Shown here: positions 9,175 through 19,003 of the stretch, in pieces
Layout of the letters: the number at the start of each line of letters is the position of its first letter
How positions within the stretch are numbered: the stretch's first letter is position 1
Assembly: GCF_000764185.1 (NCBI RefSeq)
Contig: NZ_JQEC01000039.1
Span: 156,147-220,146 of the forward strand
Direction: 5' to 3'
Source: Colwellia psychrerythraea
GTDB taxonomy: Bacteria; Pseudomonadota; Gammaproteobacteria; Enterobacterales; Alteromonadaceae
DNA: 64,000 nt
Notes under the pieces: model-generated
Told to the model about the DNA's origin: nothing
The model's database searches: none
What the model saw: the letters and a program-made list of their open reading frames with translations, nothing else
Translations under genes and position numbers: made by a program

Positions 9175-10263
9175 ATGACGAATAAAACAGTATTACATGC
9201 CAAGCACTTAGCTTCAGGCGCAAAAATGGTTGATTTTTATGGCTGGGAAATGCCAATTAACTATGGCTCTCAAATTGAAGAGCACCATGCAGTAAGAACT
9301 GATGCGGGTATGTTTGATGTATCACATATGACTATTGTTGATGTGCAAGGTACTGACGCCAAAGTGTTTTTACGTCGTTTAGTGATTAATGACGTTGCTA
9401 AATTAACCGTACCAGGTAAAGCGTTATACACAGGTATGTTAAACGAAGCAGGCGGCGTGATTGATGATTTGATCATCTACTTTTTCTCAGACACTAACTA
9501 CCGTTTAGTCGTTAACTCTGCAACACGTGAAAAAGATCTTGCTTGGATGACTAAGCAAGCTGCTGGTTTTGATATTACCATTACTGAGCGTCCTGAGTAT
9601 GGCATGATTGCCGTACAAGGCCCAGAAGCTATCGCTAAAGTTGGCACTTTACTTTCTGCTGAAGAGCGTGCTGCTGTTGAAGGCATGAAGCCCTTCTTTG
9701 GTGTACAAATTGGCGATTTATTTATCGCAACTACCGGTTACACCGGTGAAAATGGCTACGAAATTATCGTTCCAGAAACTGCGGCAGAAGATTTCTGGCA
9801 AAAATTACTAGACGCAGGCGTAGCGCCATGTGGTTTAGGTGCTCGTGATACTTTACGTTTAGAAGCCGGCATGAACCTTTATGGTTTAGATATGGACGAA
9901 ACAGTTTCGCCAATCGCGGCTAACATGGCATGGACCATTAGTTGGGAACCTACAGACCGTGATTTTATCGGCCGTGATGTATTAACTGCCCAAAAAGCTG
10001 CTGGCGACCAACCTAAATTAGTTGGTCTAGTATTGGAAGAGAAAGGCGTACTTCGTTCACATCAAGTGGTTGTTACTGAATTTGGTAATGGTGAAATCAC
10101 TTCTGGTACTTTCTCACCAACATTAGGTCACAGTGTTGCTTTAGCACGTGTACCACGTAGCGTAAAAGTGGGTGATGTAGTAGAAGTTGAAATGCGTAAG
10201 AAATTAGTTAAAGTTACTGTAACTAAGCCTAGCTTTGTACGTAACGGCAAAAAAGTATTCTAA
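9175..10263 (+). CDS. gcvT: glycine cleavage system T protein (aminomethyltransferase)
   Basis: Transfers the methylene carbon from the aminomethyl-lipoyl arm of GcvH to tetrahydrofolate, releasing ammonia. The N-terminal [13 protein letters not shown], the folate-binding [17 protein letters not shown] near residue 183 and C-terminal [21 protein letters not shown] are standard GcvT motifs; 362 residues is the usual length. Codon use looks more optimised than in neighbouring accessory genes, fitting a well-expressed enzyme. No glycine riboswitch is recognisable in the 191 bases between the ubiI terminator and the start codon. Confidence 0.97.
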   Translation: MTNKTVLHAKHLASGAKMVDFYGWEMPINYGSQIEEHHAVRTDAGMFDVSHMTIVDVQGTDAKVFLRRLVINDVAKLTVPGKALYTGMLNEAGGVIDDLIIYFFSDTNYRLVVNSATREKDLAWMTKQAAGFDITITERPEYGMIAVQGPEAIAKVGTLLSAEERAAVEGMKPFFGVQIGDLFIATTGYTGENGYEIIVPETAAEDFWQKLLDAGVAPCGLGARDTLRLEAGMNLYGLDMDETVSPIAANMAWTISWEPTDRDFIGRDVLTAQKAAGDQPKLVGLVLEEKGVLRSHQVVVTEFGNGEITSGTFSPTLGHSVALARVPRSVKVGDVVEVEMRKKLVKVTVTKPSFVRNGKKVF

Positions 10264-10507
10264 TTCGTCATACTTGGAATTAAAGCGGCATCGTCATTCG
10301 TCCTATTACTTAGCAAACTTATATTAGTTAAGTTCAAGGGCTCACAACTCGACGGCTTTGTTGTAATTCCAATTATTTAGAATTTATATTATTATCTAGC
10401 GGCTTTTGTGCTATATAAATTACAGAAATTTAATCTATTGATCTAATCAAGTAATTGATCAATTAACTAATCAACTTACTAATAAAGTAAGAATAGGAAA
10501 AATAAAA

Positions 10508-10897
10508 ATGAGCAACATTCCTTCAGAATTAAAATATGCAACATCTCACGAGTGGGTTCGCCTTGAAAGTGACGGTACTGCAACTATCGGTATTACTGAA
10601 CATGCACAAGGCCTTTTAGGTGACATGGTATTTGTTGAATTACCAGATGTTGATGATTCAGTAAGTGTTGGCGATGATGTAGCTGTTGCAGAATCTGTAA
10701 AAGCGGCTTCAGATATCTACGCACCTGTTTCAGGTACTGTGGTTGAAATCAACGAAGAACTTGAAGATACACCAGAGTTAGTTAACTCAGATGCTTTTGG
10801 TGGCGGTTGGTTATTTAAAGTGAAACTTGACGATGCAAGTGAGTTAGAAAACTTACTTGATGCTGCAGGTTACGCTTCTTCTATCGACGAAGACTAA
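10508..10897 (+). CDS. gcvH: glycine cleavage system H protein (lipoyl carrier)
   Basis: Small carrier that shuttles the aminomethyl group between GcvP, GcvT and the lipoamide dehydrogenase. The lipoylation site is Lys65 in AESVKAASD, with the family signature [15 protein letters not shown] before it and the W-L-F-KV segment near residue 99. Length of 129 residues is normal. A good ribosome binding site (AGGAAAA) precedes the ATG. The gaps to gcvT (244 bases) and gcvP (281 bases) are larger than in compact operons. Confidence 0.97.
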   Translation: MSNIPSELKYATSHEWVRLESDGTATIGITEHAQGLLGDMVFVELPDVDDSVSVGDDVAVAESVKAASDIYAPVSGTVVEINEELEDTPELVNSDAFGGGWLFKVKLDDASELENLLDAAGYASSIDED

Positions 10898-10951
10898 TTT
10901 TCAGTCACATTCAGCATTTATGCTGCGTTGCCTTTGTTATTCGTTTCCATC

Positions 10952-10967
10952 GCTTAGTGTACTAAGC
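10952..10967. repeat. palindrome GCTTAGT-GT-ACTAAGC in the gcvH-gcvP gap
   Basis: A 16-base hairpin-like palindrome in the 281-base space between gcvH and gcvP. The surrounding bases are not coding. It has no T run and so is not an obvious terminator; it may be a repeat remnant or a regulatory hairpin that sets relative expression. Nothing else was recognised in this gap. Confidence 0.35.
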
Positions 10968-11178
10968 TCAGTAAACTCATAACTTCAGCGCCTTGCCTAA
11001 AAGCCGACTGTTTATGAAAATGATTATTTAGCTTTACTGTTCAGTGTTAGACAAAACTGCCTAAACATTGATTAGCATAGCTAAAATAGTTATCTAATAT
11101 TAAGCCTCTTTCTTCTATTAAGAACATGAGGCTTTCTTTTATTTTGTATTTAGTAAATTTTATTTAAGTGAAACTGTT

Positions 11179-14076
11179 ATGACTTCAAAAGTAATTGTTA
11201 ACTCATTAACTGAGTTAGAGCAAACGCAAGACTTCATCCGTCGCCACATTGGCCCTAATGAATCACAAACTCAAGCTATGTTAAATGACATAGGTGCAGA
11301 GTCGGTTGATGCCTTAATTGATGAAATCGTGCCGAGTGATATTCGCCTTGCTGATTTGCCAAACATCGAAGAAAGTAAAACAGAAGTTCAAGCATTAGCT
11401 GATTTAAAAGCCGTTGCCAGCTTAAATAAAGTGAACGATACTTACATTGGTTTAGGTTACTACGGTACCTTAACGCCAAACGTTATTTTACGTAACGTGT
11501 TAGAAAATCCAGGTTGGTATACAGCGTATACGCCGTATCAACCAGAAATTGCCCAAGGTCGTTTAGAGTCATTATTAAACTTCCAACAAATGTGTATCGA
11601 CCTTACTGGTCTAGAGCTAGCTTCAGCGTCATTATTAGATGAATCTACAGCTGCAGCAGAAGCCATGGCATTAGCCAAACGTGTTTCTAAAAACAAAAAA
11701 TCAAACTTATTCTTTATCTCAGATGATGTTTTCCCACAAACAATTGACGTTGTTAAGCAACGTGCACAAATGTTTAATTTTGACATTATCGTTGCTCCTG
11801 CGGCAGAGGCAGCAGATCACGATGTTTTCGGCGCCCTTATCCAATACCCTGGTGCAAGCGGTGAAGTCACTGATATCAGCGACTTAATTGCTAAACTTCA
11901 TGAGAAAAAAGCTATCGTTGCGGTTGCTGCTGACATCATGAGCTTAGTATTATTAAAGTCTCCGGGTGAATTAGGCGCAGATGCAGTTATTGGTTCAACA
12001 CAACGTTTTGGTGTACCAATGGGATACGGCGGTCCACACGCGGCATTCTTCACCACATCTGAAAAGTACAAACGCTCATTACCAGGTCGTATTATCGGTG
12101 TTTCAAAAGATACACGTGATAACAACGCACTACGTATGGCTATGCAAACACGTGAGCAACATATACGTCGTGAAAAAGCCAACTCAAACATTTGTACAGC
12201 GCAAGTATTACTAGCCAACATGGCAGCGTTCTACGCGGTGTACCACGGTCCTCAAGGTTTAAAAACTATTGCTAACCGTATTCATCGTTTAACTGACATT
12301 TTATGTTTAGGTACAGCAAGCAAAGGCTTAATTGCTAAGCATGCTAACTACTTCGATACACTTACATTCAAGTTAGCTAACAAAGATGAAGTGGTAGCAC
12401 GTGCATTAACTGCTGGTGTTAACTTCCGCACTGATGTTGCTGGTCAAATCTCTATCTCGTTAGATGAAACCACTACCCGTGACAACGTAGCACAACTTTT
12501 CGATATCTTATTAGGTGAAGGTCACGGTCTGGTTGTTAGTGATTTAGATGATGTTGTGATTGCATTAGATCATTCTTCAATTCCAGCGTCTTTAGTACGT
12601 GAGTCAGCAATATTAACTCACCCAGTATTTAACTCGTACCACAGCGAAACAGAAATGCTTCGTTATATCAAAAAACTTGAGAACAAAGATTTAGCATTGA
12701 ACCATTCAATGATTTCTCTTGGCTCTTGTACCATGAAGTTAAATGCAACCGCGCAGATGATCCCAGTATCATGGCCTGAATTTGCAAACATGCATCCATT
12801 CGCGCCTGTTGATCAAGCACTTGGTTACAAGAAAATGATTGATGAACTAGCCGACTGGTTAGTAGAATTAACGGGTTACGACAAAATGTCTATGCAGCCT
12901 AACTCTGGTGCTCAAGGTGAGTACGCAGGTTTAATCGCAATTAACAAGTATCACGAAAGCCGTGGTGATTCACATCGTAACATTTGTTTAATCCCATCTT
13001 CAGCACATGGTACTAACCCAGCAACAGCGCAAATGGTTGGTTTTAAAGTTGTTGTAGTAGATTGTGACAAAGAAGGTAACGTTGACATGGCCGACTTAAC
13101 AGCGAAAGCTGAAGAGTTAGCAGACAACCTTGCTTGTATCATGATCACTTACCCGTCTACGCACGGTGTATATGAAACAACAATTGCAGAAATTTGTAAC
13201 ATCATTCATAACAACGGTGGTCAAGTTTACCTTGATGGCGCGAACATGAATGCGCAAGTAGGTTTAACATCACCTGGCCATATCGGCGCAGATGTTTCTC
13301 ACCTTAACTTGCACAAAACTTTCGCTATTCCACACGGTGGTGGCGGTCCAGGTATGGGGCCTATCGGCGTTAAAGCACATTTAGCACCATTTTTACCAGA
13401 CCATGCGTTAATTAACGTTGGTGAAGAAACTAAAGGTAATGGCGCAGTATCAGCAGCTCCATACGGTAGTGCCGGTATTTTATGTATCTCTTACCTTTAC
13501 GTTGCTCTTTTAGGTAAAAAAGGTGTTACTGATGCAAGTAAGTATGCAATCACTAACGCTAACTACATGGCAACTAAACTAAGCCAAAGCTACCCGTTGT
13601 TATACACAGGTAAAAATGGTCGTGTTGCGCACGAATGTATTATCGATTTACGTCCACTTAAAGTAACCTCAGGTATTACTGAAGTTGATATCGCAAAACG
13701 TTTAATTGATTACGGTTTCCATGCACCTACTATGTCGTTCCCTGTAGCGGGCACGTTCATGATTGAACCAACGGAATCAGAGTCTAAAGTTGAGCTTGAC
13801 CGTTTCATCGAAGCAATGACCTGTATTCGTGATGAAGTACGTAAAGTTGAGTCAGGTGAATGGGCATTAAACGATAACCCATTACAGAATGCTCCACATA
13901 CGCTTGCTGATATTACTGATACTTGGGATCGTGGTTACACAATTCAAGAAGCAGTATTCCCAGTACCGGCAGCAGCAGCTAACAAATTCTGGCCAACGGT
14001 TAACCGTATTGATGATGTATACGGGGATCGTAATTTGGTTTGTAGTTGTCCTCCAATTGAAAGTTATATGGACTAG
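11179..14076 (+). CDS. gcvP: glycine dehydrogenase (decarboxylating), P protein
   Basis: PLP enzyme that decarboxylates glycine and loads the aminomethyl group onto GcvH. A single 965-residue chain contains both halves of the family (the homodimeric form). The catalytic lysine is Lys713 in [17 protein letters not shown]. The N-terminus [12 protein letters not shown] and the C-terminus [17 protein letters not shown] are typical. It ends 22 bases before a strong terminator. The last roughly 100 bases of this gene and the terminator occur again, decayed, at 19884-20049. Confidence 0.97.
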   Translation: MTSKVIVNSLTELEQTQDFIRRHIGPNESQTQAMLNDIGAESVDALIDEIVPSDIRLADLPNIEESKTEVQALADLKAVASLNKVNDTYIGLGYYGTLTPNVILRNVLENPGWYTAYTPYQPEIAQGRLESLLNFQQMCIDLTGLELASASLLDESTAAAEAMALAKRVSKNKKSNLFFISDDVFPQTIDVVKQRAQMFNFDIIVAPAAEAADHDVFGALIQYPGASGEVTDISDLIAKLHEKKAIVAVAADIMSLVLLKSPGELGADAVIGSTQRFGVPMGYGGPHAAFFTTSEKYKRSLPGRIIGVSKDTRDNNALRMAMQTREQHIRREKANSNICTAQVLLANMAAFYAVYHGPQGLKTIANRIHRLTDILCLGTASKGLIAKHANYFDTLTFKLANKDEVVARALTAGVNFRTDVAGQISISLDETTTRDNVAQLFDILLGEGHGLVVSDLDDVVIALDHSSIPASLVRESAILTHPVFNSYHSETEMLRYIKKLENKDLALNHSMISLGSCTMKLNATAQMIPVSWPEFANMHPFAPVDQALGYKKMIDELADWLVELTGYDKMSMQPNSGAQGEYAGLIAINKYHESRGDSHRNICLIPSSAHGTNPATAQMVGFKVVVVDCDKEGNVDMADLTAKAEELADNLACIMITYPSTHGVYETTIAEICNIIHNNGGQVYLDGANMNAQVGLTSPGHIGADVSHLNLHKTFAIPHGGGGPGMGPIGVKAHLAPFLPDHALINVGEETKGNGAVSAAPYGSAGILCISYLYVALLGKKGVTDASKYAITNANYMATKLSQSYPLLYTGKNGRVAHECIIDLRPLKVTSGITEVDIAKRLIDYGFHAPTMSFPVAGTFMIEPTESESKVELDRFIEAMTCIRDEVRKVESGEWALNDNPLQNAPHTLADITDTWDRGYTIQEAVFPVPAAAANKFWPTVNRIDDVYGDRNLVCSCPPIESYMD

Positions 14077-14098
14077 TAACTGGTTGATATAGAATAAT

Positions 14099-14125
14099 AA
14101 AAAGCGAGCTTAGGCTCGCTTTTTT
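14099..14125 (+). terminator. rho-independent terminator of the gcv operon
   Basis: Perfect stem AAAAAGCGAGC / GCTCGCTTTTT with a 4-to-5-base loop, ending in a T tract. It is placed 22 bases after the gcvP stop. The same stem occurs at 20023-20049 after the duplicated gcvP end. Confidence 0.9.
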
Positions 14126-14182
14126 GTTTTCTAAAGGTTATGTTTGTTATATCTAAACAGTAGAGTGAATGAGGGCAATGGA

Positions 14183-15424
14183 ATGGTCAGGGTTAACAAT
14201 CAAATTGAGTTAGCAGACGTTTTAAGAGAGTTTGAAACGAATAGATTAACTTTTTCAACAGACATGGTTTCTGAGCGAACTAGTTATCCTAAGAATACTA
14301 TAAGTAAATACTTTAATGAAAAGTTGATTGGTAAATGCATATTTAAAGATACGGGAAGAAATAAATATATAGCAGAAGGTGTACTTGAGTTATCAAATGA
14401 ACAATTTATAGATATGTTAAGGCAATCAGTAAAACCTAAGTTAATCACCCCAGAAAAAAGGCTACACGATAAACTCATAGAGAGAAGCCTTGACGGTTTT
14501 ATTTTGGCTTTAGAGGTATATAACCGACCAAGCCTGAAGAATCGAGTTGAAGCCTTTACCATTATGATGGTTAATGCATGGGAGTTACTGTTAAAGGCTG
14601 AGTTACTTATCAGTAATGGTTATTCAGCTATTTTTTATAGTGAAGACAGAAGTATTTCTTTAAATGATGCTCTAAAGAAGCGGTTACAAGAAAATGATCC
14701 TGTTAGAAAGAATATAGAGAAGCTAATAGAACTTCGCGATCAAGCTATTCATCTTCTTATCCCTGAACTTCAGCCCCAGTTGTCGCGGTTATTTCAAGCG
14801 ACAGTGATAAATTATCAAACACGCTATCGAAATGAAATGGGGAATGCTCCTCTTTCTGGACAAAGTGTAGGTATGTTGAGTTTGGTGATTGATGGTCCGG
14901 AAACTGAAATAGCTGTTATTCAAAAACAATACGGAGAGCTTACTGCGGAGGTTGTTGATAGGTTTATTAAATCTTTCACTGCATCATCAAAAGAATGTGA
15001 TTCTAATGAGTTTTCAATTCCCATTGATTACAGGCTCGCATTAGTTAAACGGAAAGATAAAAGTGATGTGTCACTGACAGTTGGAGAGGAAGGAGATAAA
15101 GCAGTTATTATTCATAAAACTGTAGATTTAGATATATCCCATCCTTATCACACCAAGGAAGCTATAATTTTAATTAACGAAAATCAAAATATTGTTAATA
15201 TTAAAACTGGCGCGTTTCAGGCTGTACTGCATAAGTATAAAGTGAAAGTGAGTAAGAAGTCTGACTTACACTATGATATAGATGGCAGACCTCGCTACTC
15301 GCAAAAATTTATAGATTGGTTTATTAAAAGCCTTAGCCAGCCTAATTGGTTAAAGCTTTCCAAAGCTAGTTATAAAGAGTTTTTGGGAACTACGAGGGAA
15401 AGTAAAAAAGCTGTTATTAGTTAG
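14183..15424 (+). CDS. DUF3644 protein, HEPN-like, possible toxin/defence RNase
   Basis: The central part (about residues 90-235) matches the DUF3644 pattern: SLDGFILALEVYNRPSLKNR, then MMVNAWELLLKAELL. It contains RDQAIH (Arg185-His190), an R-x4-H arrangement like the catalytic motif of HEPN ribonucleases. The N-terminal 60 residues look like a winged-helix, with SERTSYPKNTISKYFNEKL resembling a DNA-recognition segment. The role is inferred: HEPN proteins often cut RNA in anti-phage or toxin systems. The chosen ATG at 14183 has GAGGG nine bases upstream; a TTG at 14144 in the same frame is the longer alternative. It directly follows the gcv terminator and is followed by repeats; no antitoxin partner is evident beside it. 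Confidence 0.75.
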   Translation: MVRVNNQIELADVLREFETNRLTFSTDMVSERTSYPKNTISKYFNEKLIGKCIFKDTGRNKYIAEGVLELSNEQFIDMLRQSVKPKLITPEKRLHDKLIERSLDGFILALEVYNRPSLKNRVEAFTIMMVNAWELLLKAELLISNGYSAIFYSEDRSISLNDALKKRLQENDPVRKNIEKLIELRDQAIHLLIPELQPQLSRLFQATVINYQTRYRNEMGNAPLSGQSVGMLSLVIDGPETEIAVIQKQYGELTAEVVDRFIKSFTASSKECDSNEFSIPIDYRLALVKRKDKSDVSLTVGEEGDKAVIIHKTVDLDISHPYHTKEAIILINENQNIVNIKTGAFQAVLHKYKVKVSKKSDLHYDIDGRPRYSQKFIDWFIKSLSQPNWLKLSKASYKEFLGTTRESKKAVIS

Positions 15425-15790
15425 TTTAAATGATTTGTCGCGGTGGCGACGGCACCCAAGGGGCGTTACACGCCAAAAGCCCCTTGGAACCCCATGGCGC
15501 TGCTACATCAAACGTAATTCTACTTTCAGCATAATATCTTCGACGTAACAGCAATGAAGACACATCCATGTGCCACATTGCTTTTGCCATCATCCATGAT
15601 GGCAATACGTGAATATTGTGCCTCACTTCGGCGTTTGAAGAAGCAGACAGGGCGCTTGTTGATCTTGTGTCATTTCTAACGAGTTAAAAATTTTATGCTC
15701 ATTATTATCGTGGGTGATTACCAAACATTCCAAATCCCACCTCAGCAATTCAATCACCAACGAGCAAAGGTAGACCTCGACCCGAGACAG
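15424..15790. repeat. GTCGCGGTGGCGAC-type composite repeat, copy 1 (left part)
   Basis: Begins with TAAATGATTTGTCGCGGTGGCGAC just after the DUF3644 stop, followed by a hairpin around CCAAGGGGCGTTACACGCC / GGCGCTGC. The interior includes CACATCCATGTG (15561-15572) and a 22-base palindrome centred on CATCATCCATGATG (15584-15605). Bases 15424-15650 are almost identical to 15811-16040. The right-hand terminal inverted repeat is absent, so this copy is partial. Open frames here are repeat shadows without ribosome binding sites. Confidence 0.85.
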
Positions 15791-15804
15791 CAATAAAGGG
15801 GTCA

Positions 15805-16333
15805 GGTACACTTTAAATGACTTGTCGCGGTGGCGACGACACCCAAAGGGGGCTAAACGCCGAGACCCCTTTGGAAACCCCCGGCGCTGCTGCATCAAAC
15901 GTAATCCTACATTCAGTACAATATCTTCGACGTAACAGCAATGAAGGCACATCCATGTGCCACATTGCTTTTGCCATCATCCATGATGGCAATACGTGAA
16001 TATTGTGCTTCACTCCGGCGTTTGAACAAGCAGACTTAGCGCTTGCTGAGCTTGTATTTTAACTAATCAAAAGCTCTACTATTAGTTTGATGAAGCAGAG
16101 CATCCAAAATCTTCCAATCCCATCTCAGCGTTGAAAGTTTAATTTTGATCAGCAGTTAATCGATGACGGCCATGGATGGCCGGAACTGACGTCGCGCAGG
16201 GACGAGCATTCGTCAGGAATCGATAACGGCAAAAAATTTAACTTTCAGTTTTAGCTGAGCGGGCGCCACGGGGATTCCAAAGGGGCTTTTGGCGTGTAAC
16301 GCCCCTTTGGGTGCAGTCGCCACCGCGACGTCA
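15805..16333. repeat. composite repeat, copy 2 (complete, with both inverted ends)
   Basis: Left end GTCGCGGTGGCGAC near 15824 and right end GTCGCCACCGCGAC at 16316-16329 are reverse complements. Inside them the next 50 bases also pair: ACACCCAAAGGGG...GGCGCTGC at the left with GGCGCCACGGGGATTCC...TTTGGGTGCA at the right. The middle holds GCACATCCATGTGC (15947-15960), a 22-base palindrome at 15971-15992, GGCCATGGATGGCC (16168-16181) and GACGAGCATTCGTC (16201-16214). No coding sequence. This is a MITE-like architecture of roughly 0.5 kb. Confidence 0.85.
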
Positions 16334-16530
16334 AACAGGGAATTAAACTCAAGCTAAAGTTGGATGTATCAAACAGAGTAAAACATTGGAGTTCGCCCAT
16401 TGGGTGTGGTCGCCACCGCGACGTCAAGCAGGGAATTAAACTCAAGCTAAAGTTGGATGCATCAAACAGAGTAAAATATTGGAGTTCGCCCCTTTAGGTG
16501 TGGTCGCCATCGCGACGACAAACAGAGAAA
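16316..16530. repeat. tandem 93-94 base units at the right end of composite repeat copy 2
   Basis: GTCGCCACCGCGAC recurs at 16316, 16409 and, with one change, at 16503. Between them lies a nearly identical unit containing GGGAATTAAACTCAAGCTAA, then AGTTGGATG and TTGGAGTTCGCCC. The right terminus has therefore been duplicated in tandem. The remaining bases to the next gene at 16813 hold only AT-rich sequence. Confidence 0.8.
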
Positions 16531-16812
16531 TAAACGCCAAGCCGTTCAATTAATCACATGAAAGATAAATAGTGTGCGATCTGGGGATTGAGAAGGGGAG
16601 CGGTGATCCCTATACGTTTACGTATGAACCTAAAAATCAACGACTTAATAAAAAACGTTAATTAGTCAAATAGACCGACAATTAGTTATTTTAACAAAAA
16701 GGTTAAAAGCAATAAAGTTTAACTTCATAAAAAACATAGAGTTAAATAGTTGGTTTTGTTTTTGCTTATAAGTAACTAGTCACAAAAAAATGAAGTTAAT
16801 CAGAGGTATATA

Positions 16813-17130
16813 ATGCGAGATATTAATTCTACAGAAACAAAAAATTGGAAAAGTACCAGCGTATGGATTCGAGGACTCTTTATGATACTTTTCGGTTTTA
16901 TCGGTGGTTTCGCCCGTTTTATGGTTACCTTAATTGCAGTATTTCAATTTTTCTCGTTATTAATAACAGGTAACCCCAATGCAGCTTTAAAACTATTTGG
17001 TCAAAGTTTAAATAACTATATTTACCAAATTAATGATTTTTTAACGGTAAACTCAGATAGATACCCTTTCCCGTTAAGCGGTTGGCCTGATGATAAGTCA
17101 GCTTATAAATACTCTTCAAGAGATTTATAA
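16813..17130 (+). CDS. DUF4389 domain membrane protein
   Basis: Short membrane protein of 105 residues in the DUF4389 family. The pattern WIRGLFMILFGFIGGFARF, then FQFFSLLITGNPNAAL, FGQSLNNYIYQINDFLT and PFPLSGWP matches that family along its length. Two hydrophobic helices are seen at about residues 20-55. Function is unknown. AGAGG stands seven bases before the ATG. It stands alone between repeats inside the segment bracketed by the two gcvP ends. Confidence 0.8.
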   Translation: MRDINSTETKNWKSTSVWIRGLFMILFGFIGGFARFMVTLIAVFQFFSLLITGNPNAALKLFGQSLNNYIYQINDFLTVNSDRYPFPLSGWPDDKSAYKYSSRDL

Positions 17131-17166
17131 CAGGAATGTCATTAAATGGGGTCAGTGCCGATTTAT

Positions 17167-17227
17167 AATTAGAATAAATCGGTCGTGTACACAGTGAGAA
17201 TAAAGTGTAACTGCCTCTAATTATTTA
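17167..17227 (+). repeat. 61-base direct repeat, left of the GNAT gene
   Basis: AATTAGAATAAATCGGTCG followed by a diverged GTAC-rich stretch and AAAGTGTA..TG.C..CTAATTATTT is repeated in the same orientation at 18314-18374. The preceding CCGATTTAT makes a hairpin with AATAAATCGG. The two copies enclose the acetyltransferase gene. Confidence 0.7.
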
Positions 17228-17328
17228 CTCATTATTTCAAGACTGAATTAGGATTGCTCAGTGGTAAAAATGCCTACTAGATCAATCTTTAAACAGTTTC
17301 AATGTCGGATAGCTTCCGTCAGAGGAAA

Positions 17329-18177
17329 TTATCCTAACTCAAAGGTAGTGATACCAAAGATTTTTTCATTACAAATATCAGGTAGGCCTTTTTGGTACAT
17401 TCTTGCAGTGGCAAAGATAACAGTCATACCGATCGATTCGGCAAGGTTAACAGCATCATTATTGTTTTCAGGTACATCTAGCAAGACACTCTCCCCAGAA
17501 ATATCATTTTGTAGAGCAGTTAGTAATTGCTTGGCTATATCAATATTATCCGCAAATAAAGGGCCTATTTTGTAGCCTTCACTACATTGACGCCTGACAG
17601 CAAAACCTTGAATTTTACCGTTAGATTTAAATAATACTGACTTGCCGTTCGCTTGAGTTACCCAAGCCTTAATAAAGTTATCTCTTGGAGCAGGAAAACA
17701 TTGTCTGTCATAAGTGAGGAGCTGAGGCATATCATCAGCAGTTATGCTGCTAATACTTGTTGAGTCGTAGACTGTAGCAGAGGCAGTAAACTGATAGCGC
17801 TTATTTTGATAAAAGGGTAAATAACCAATACGCTGATATATTTCAACGTTCTCTAATACGCCATCAATGCCTATATTACGGTTTGCACAATAGTTAAGCC
17901 GATGCTTGGTAAGCTCAAGTCCATAACCTTTGCCACGATGTTCAGGGGCAACAATATAGAGGCCACAAAAAGCAAAGCTGTTGTCATACACAACCGCACT
18001 GCCCACAGCTACTAGCTTACCCTCAACTTCTCCAGCAAAAAAGCCGTTAGGATCTGCTTGGTAAAATAGTTCAGCGTCATTGATACCAGGGTTCCAGCCT
18101 TCTTGTTTTGCCCACTCAAGGGCAATAGCAACTTCATCTTGGCGCATAGTGCGAATGTTTAGCTTTGAACTTGGCAT
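17329..18177 (-). CDS. GNAT family N-acetyltransferase (YitH-like, two domains)
   Basis: Acetyl-CoA-dependent acetyltransferase with an N-terminal GNAT domain. The acetyl-CoA pyrophosphate loop is APEHRGKGYGLELTKH near residue 79, following the GLYIV strand. The second half (from about residue 140) resembles the C-terminal domain of YitH-type enzymes and ends in the typical FGITTFELG. Substrate unknown. The ATG has AAGGGA eight bases upstream. Length 282 residues. Flanking 61-base direct repeats suggest that the gene moved as, or was trapped by, a repeat-bounded segment. Confidence 0.85.
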   Translation of the reverse strand: MPSSKLNIRTMRQDEVAIALEWAKQEGWNPGINDAELFYQADPNGFFAGEVEGKLVAVGSAVVYDNSFAFCGLYIVAPEHRGKGYGLELTKHRLNYCANRNIGIDGVLENVEIYQRIGYLPFYQNKRYQFTASATVYDSTSISSITADDMPQLLTYDRQCFPAPRDNFIKAWVTQANGKSVLFKSNGKIQGFAVRRQCSEGYKIGPLFADNIDIAKQLLTALQNDISGESVLLDVPENNNDAVNLAESIGMTVIFATARMYQKGLPDICNEKIFGITTFELG

Positions 18178-18313
18178 TTGTTATCCCTTAGTGCTTTTTA
18201 CAGTATACTAAACAATAAGTTATAGTAAGGCAATACAGCTTGTTGCGTCGGTAAAAGGGGGAAGTGATAGATAAAAAGTAATAAATAGGGGCAGAGCAGA
18301 TAGGGGAGAGCAG

Positions 18314-18374
18314 AATTAGAATAAATCGGTCGGGTACGCATTAAGTATAAAGTGTATCTGACCCTAATTATTTT
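18314..18374 (+). repeat. 61-base direct repeat, right of the GNAT gene
   Basis: Second copy of the repeat at 17167-17227, same orientation, offset 1147 bases. It runs straight into a partial composite-repeat end. Confidence 0.7.
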
Positions 18375-18425
18375 CCTTTGGGCGTAGTCGCCACCGCGAT
18401 GCCAAGCAGGGAACCAAATTCCCTG
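18371..18425. repeat. composite repeat, right-end fragment
   Basis: CCTTTGGGCGTAGTCGCCACCGCGAtGCCAAGCAGGGAA is the right terminus of the composite repeat family. The left part and the interior are absent. It lies just beyond the 3' end of the frame-disrupted lipoprotein paralogue. Confidence 0.75.
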
Positions 18426-18440
18426 CTCAATTATGAAAGG

Positions 18441-18867
18441 TTATTTTACTGTAATACAAGCAGAAAAATTGAAGGTGTTTTCAGTTTCTGTTTCTAAATT
18501 ATCAGCAAAATAAATCCTATACTTCCCCGTTTTCTTAAAAATAGTTTGTTCTGTTTTCACACCATCCAACCAAGTAAACCCAGTTGTATTGATTATAGGT
18601 AAACTTAGTAAATTAATTTGCATAAAATCTTTCTGTGGCATCATCAATATATTTGATTCAGCGTTTTGAATGATAAACCACTGTTCGTTAGGGTCTACAA
18701 TAGCTAGATTTTTAGATCTAATTGTTGGCAAGTTAATTTTGATTACATCTTTTTGTGTTAACTCTTTTGGACTAGCAACAAAAATTTCTGTTGTACTATT
18801 CTCGCCTAATGCTGTCGCATTTATTCTGATAGTGTGTGCGGATAATACTGAAGAGTTTTTTTGTCAA
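18441..18867 (-). pseudogene. frame-disrupted paralogue of the lipoprotein at 29473-29943
   Basis: The C-terminal 96 codons (18441-18731) align with the lipoprotein at 29.5 kb: both have SKNLAIVD/PKNLAIVD, FFIIQ/WFIIQ, LMMP, KYRIYFADNLETE and NTFNFSA.ITVK. Homology continues upstream in the same frame (KELTQKDVIKINLPT), but that frame meets a TGA at 18864-18866. A TTG with MTKKLFS lies one base out of frame. Losing one base from the A7 run (T7 at 18856-18862 on the plus strand) would join the two. It may be a pseudogene, a slippage-controlled gene or a base-calling error. No lipobox is visible. Confidence 0.6.
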
Positions 18868-19003
18868 TAAATTTTACACGGAATATTGAATTTTATAAAA
18901 AGACAATTAAAACTTAATTAAGTTACTGTAATTAAAGGGGTTAAGTTACTTGGTGTAAAATGTGCAATGATCCCGTTTTTGTATTCAATAATGGAATAAT
19001 GTA

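Noticed and set aside
9270..13148. Open frames antisense to or overlapping gcvT and gcvP
   Set aside because: Shadow frames of strongly coding genes; no start signals or homology.
15426..16445. Several 60-109 codon open frames on both strands
   Set aside because: They lie inside the composite repeats, recur with each copy and have no ribosome binding site or family; they are repeat shadows.
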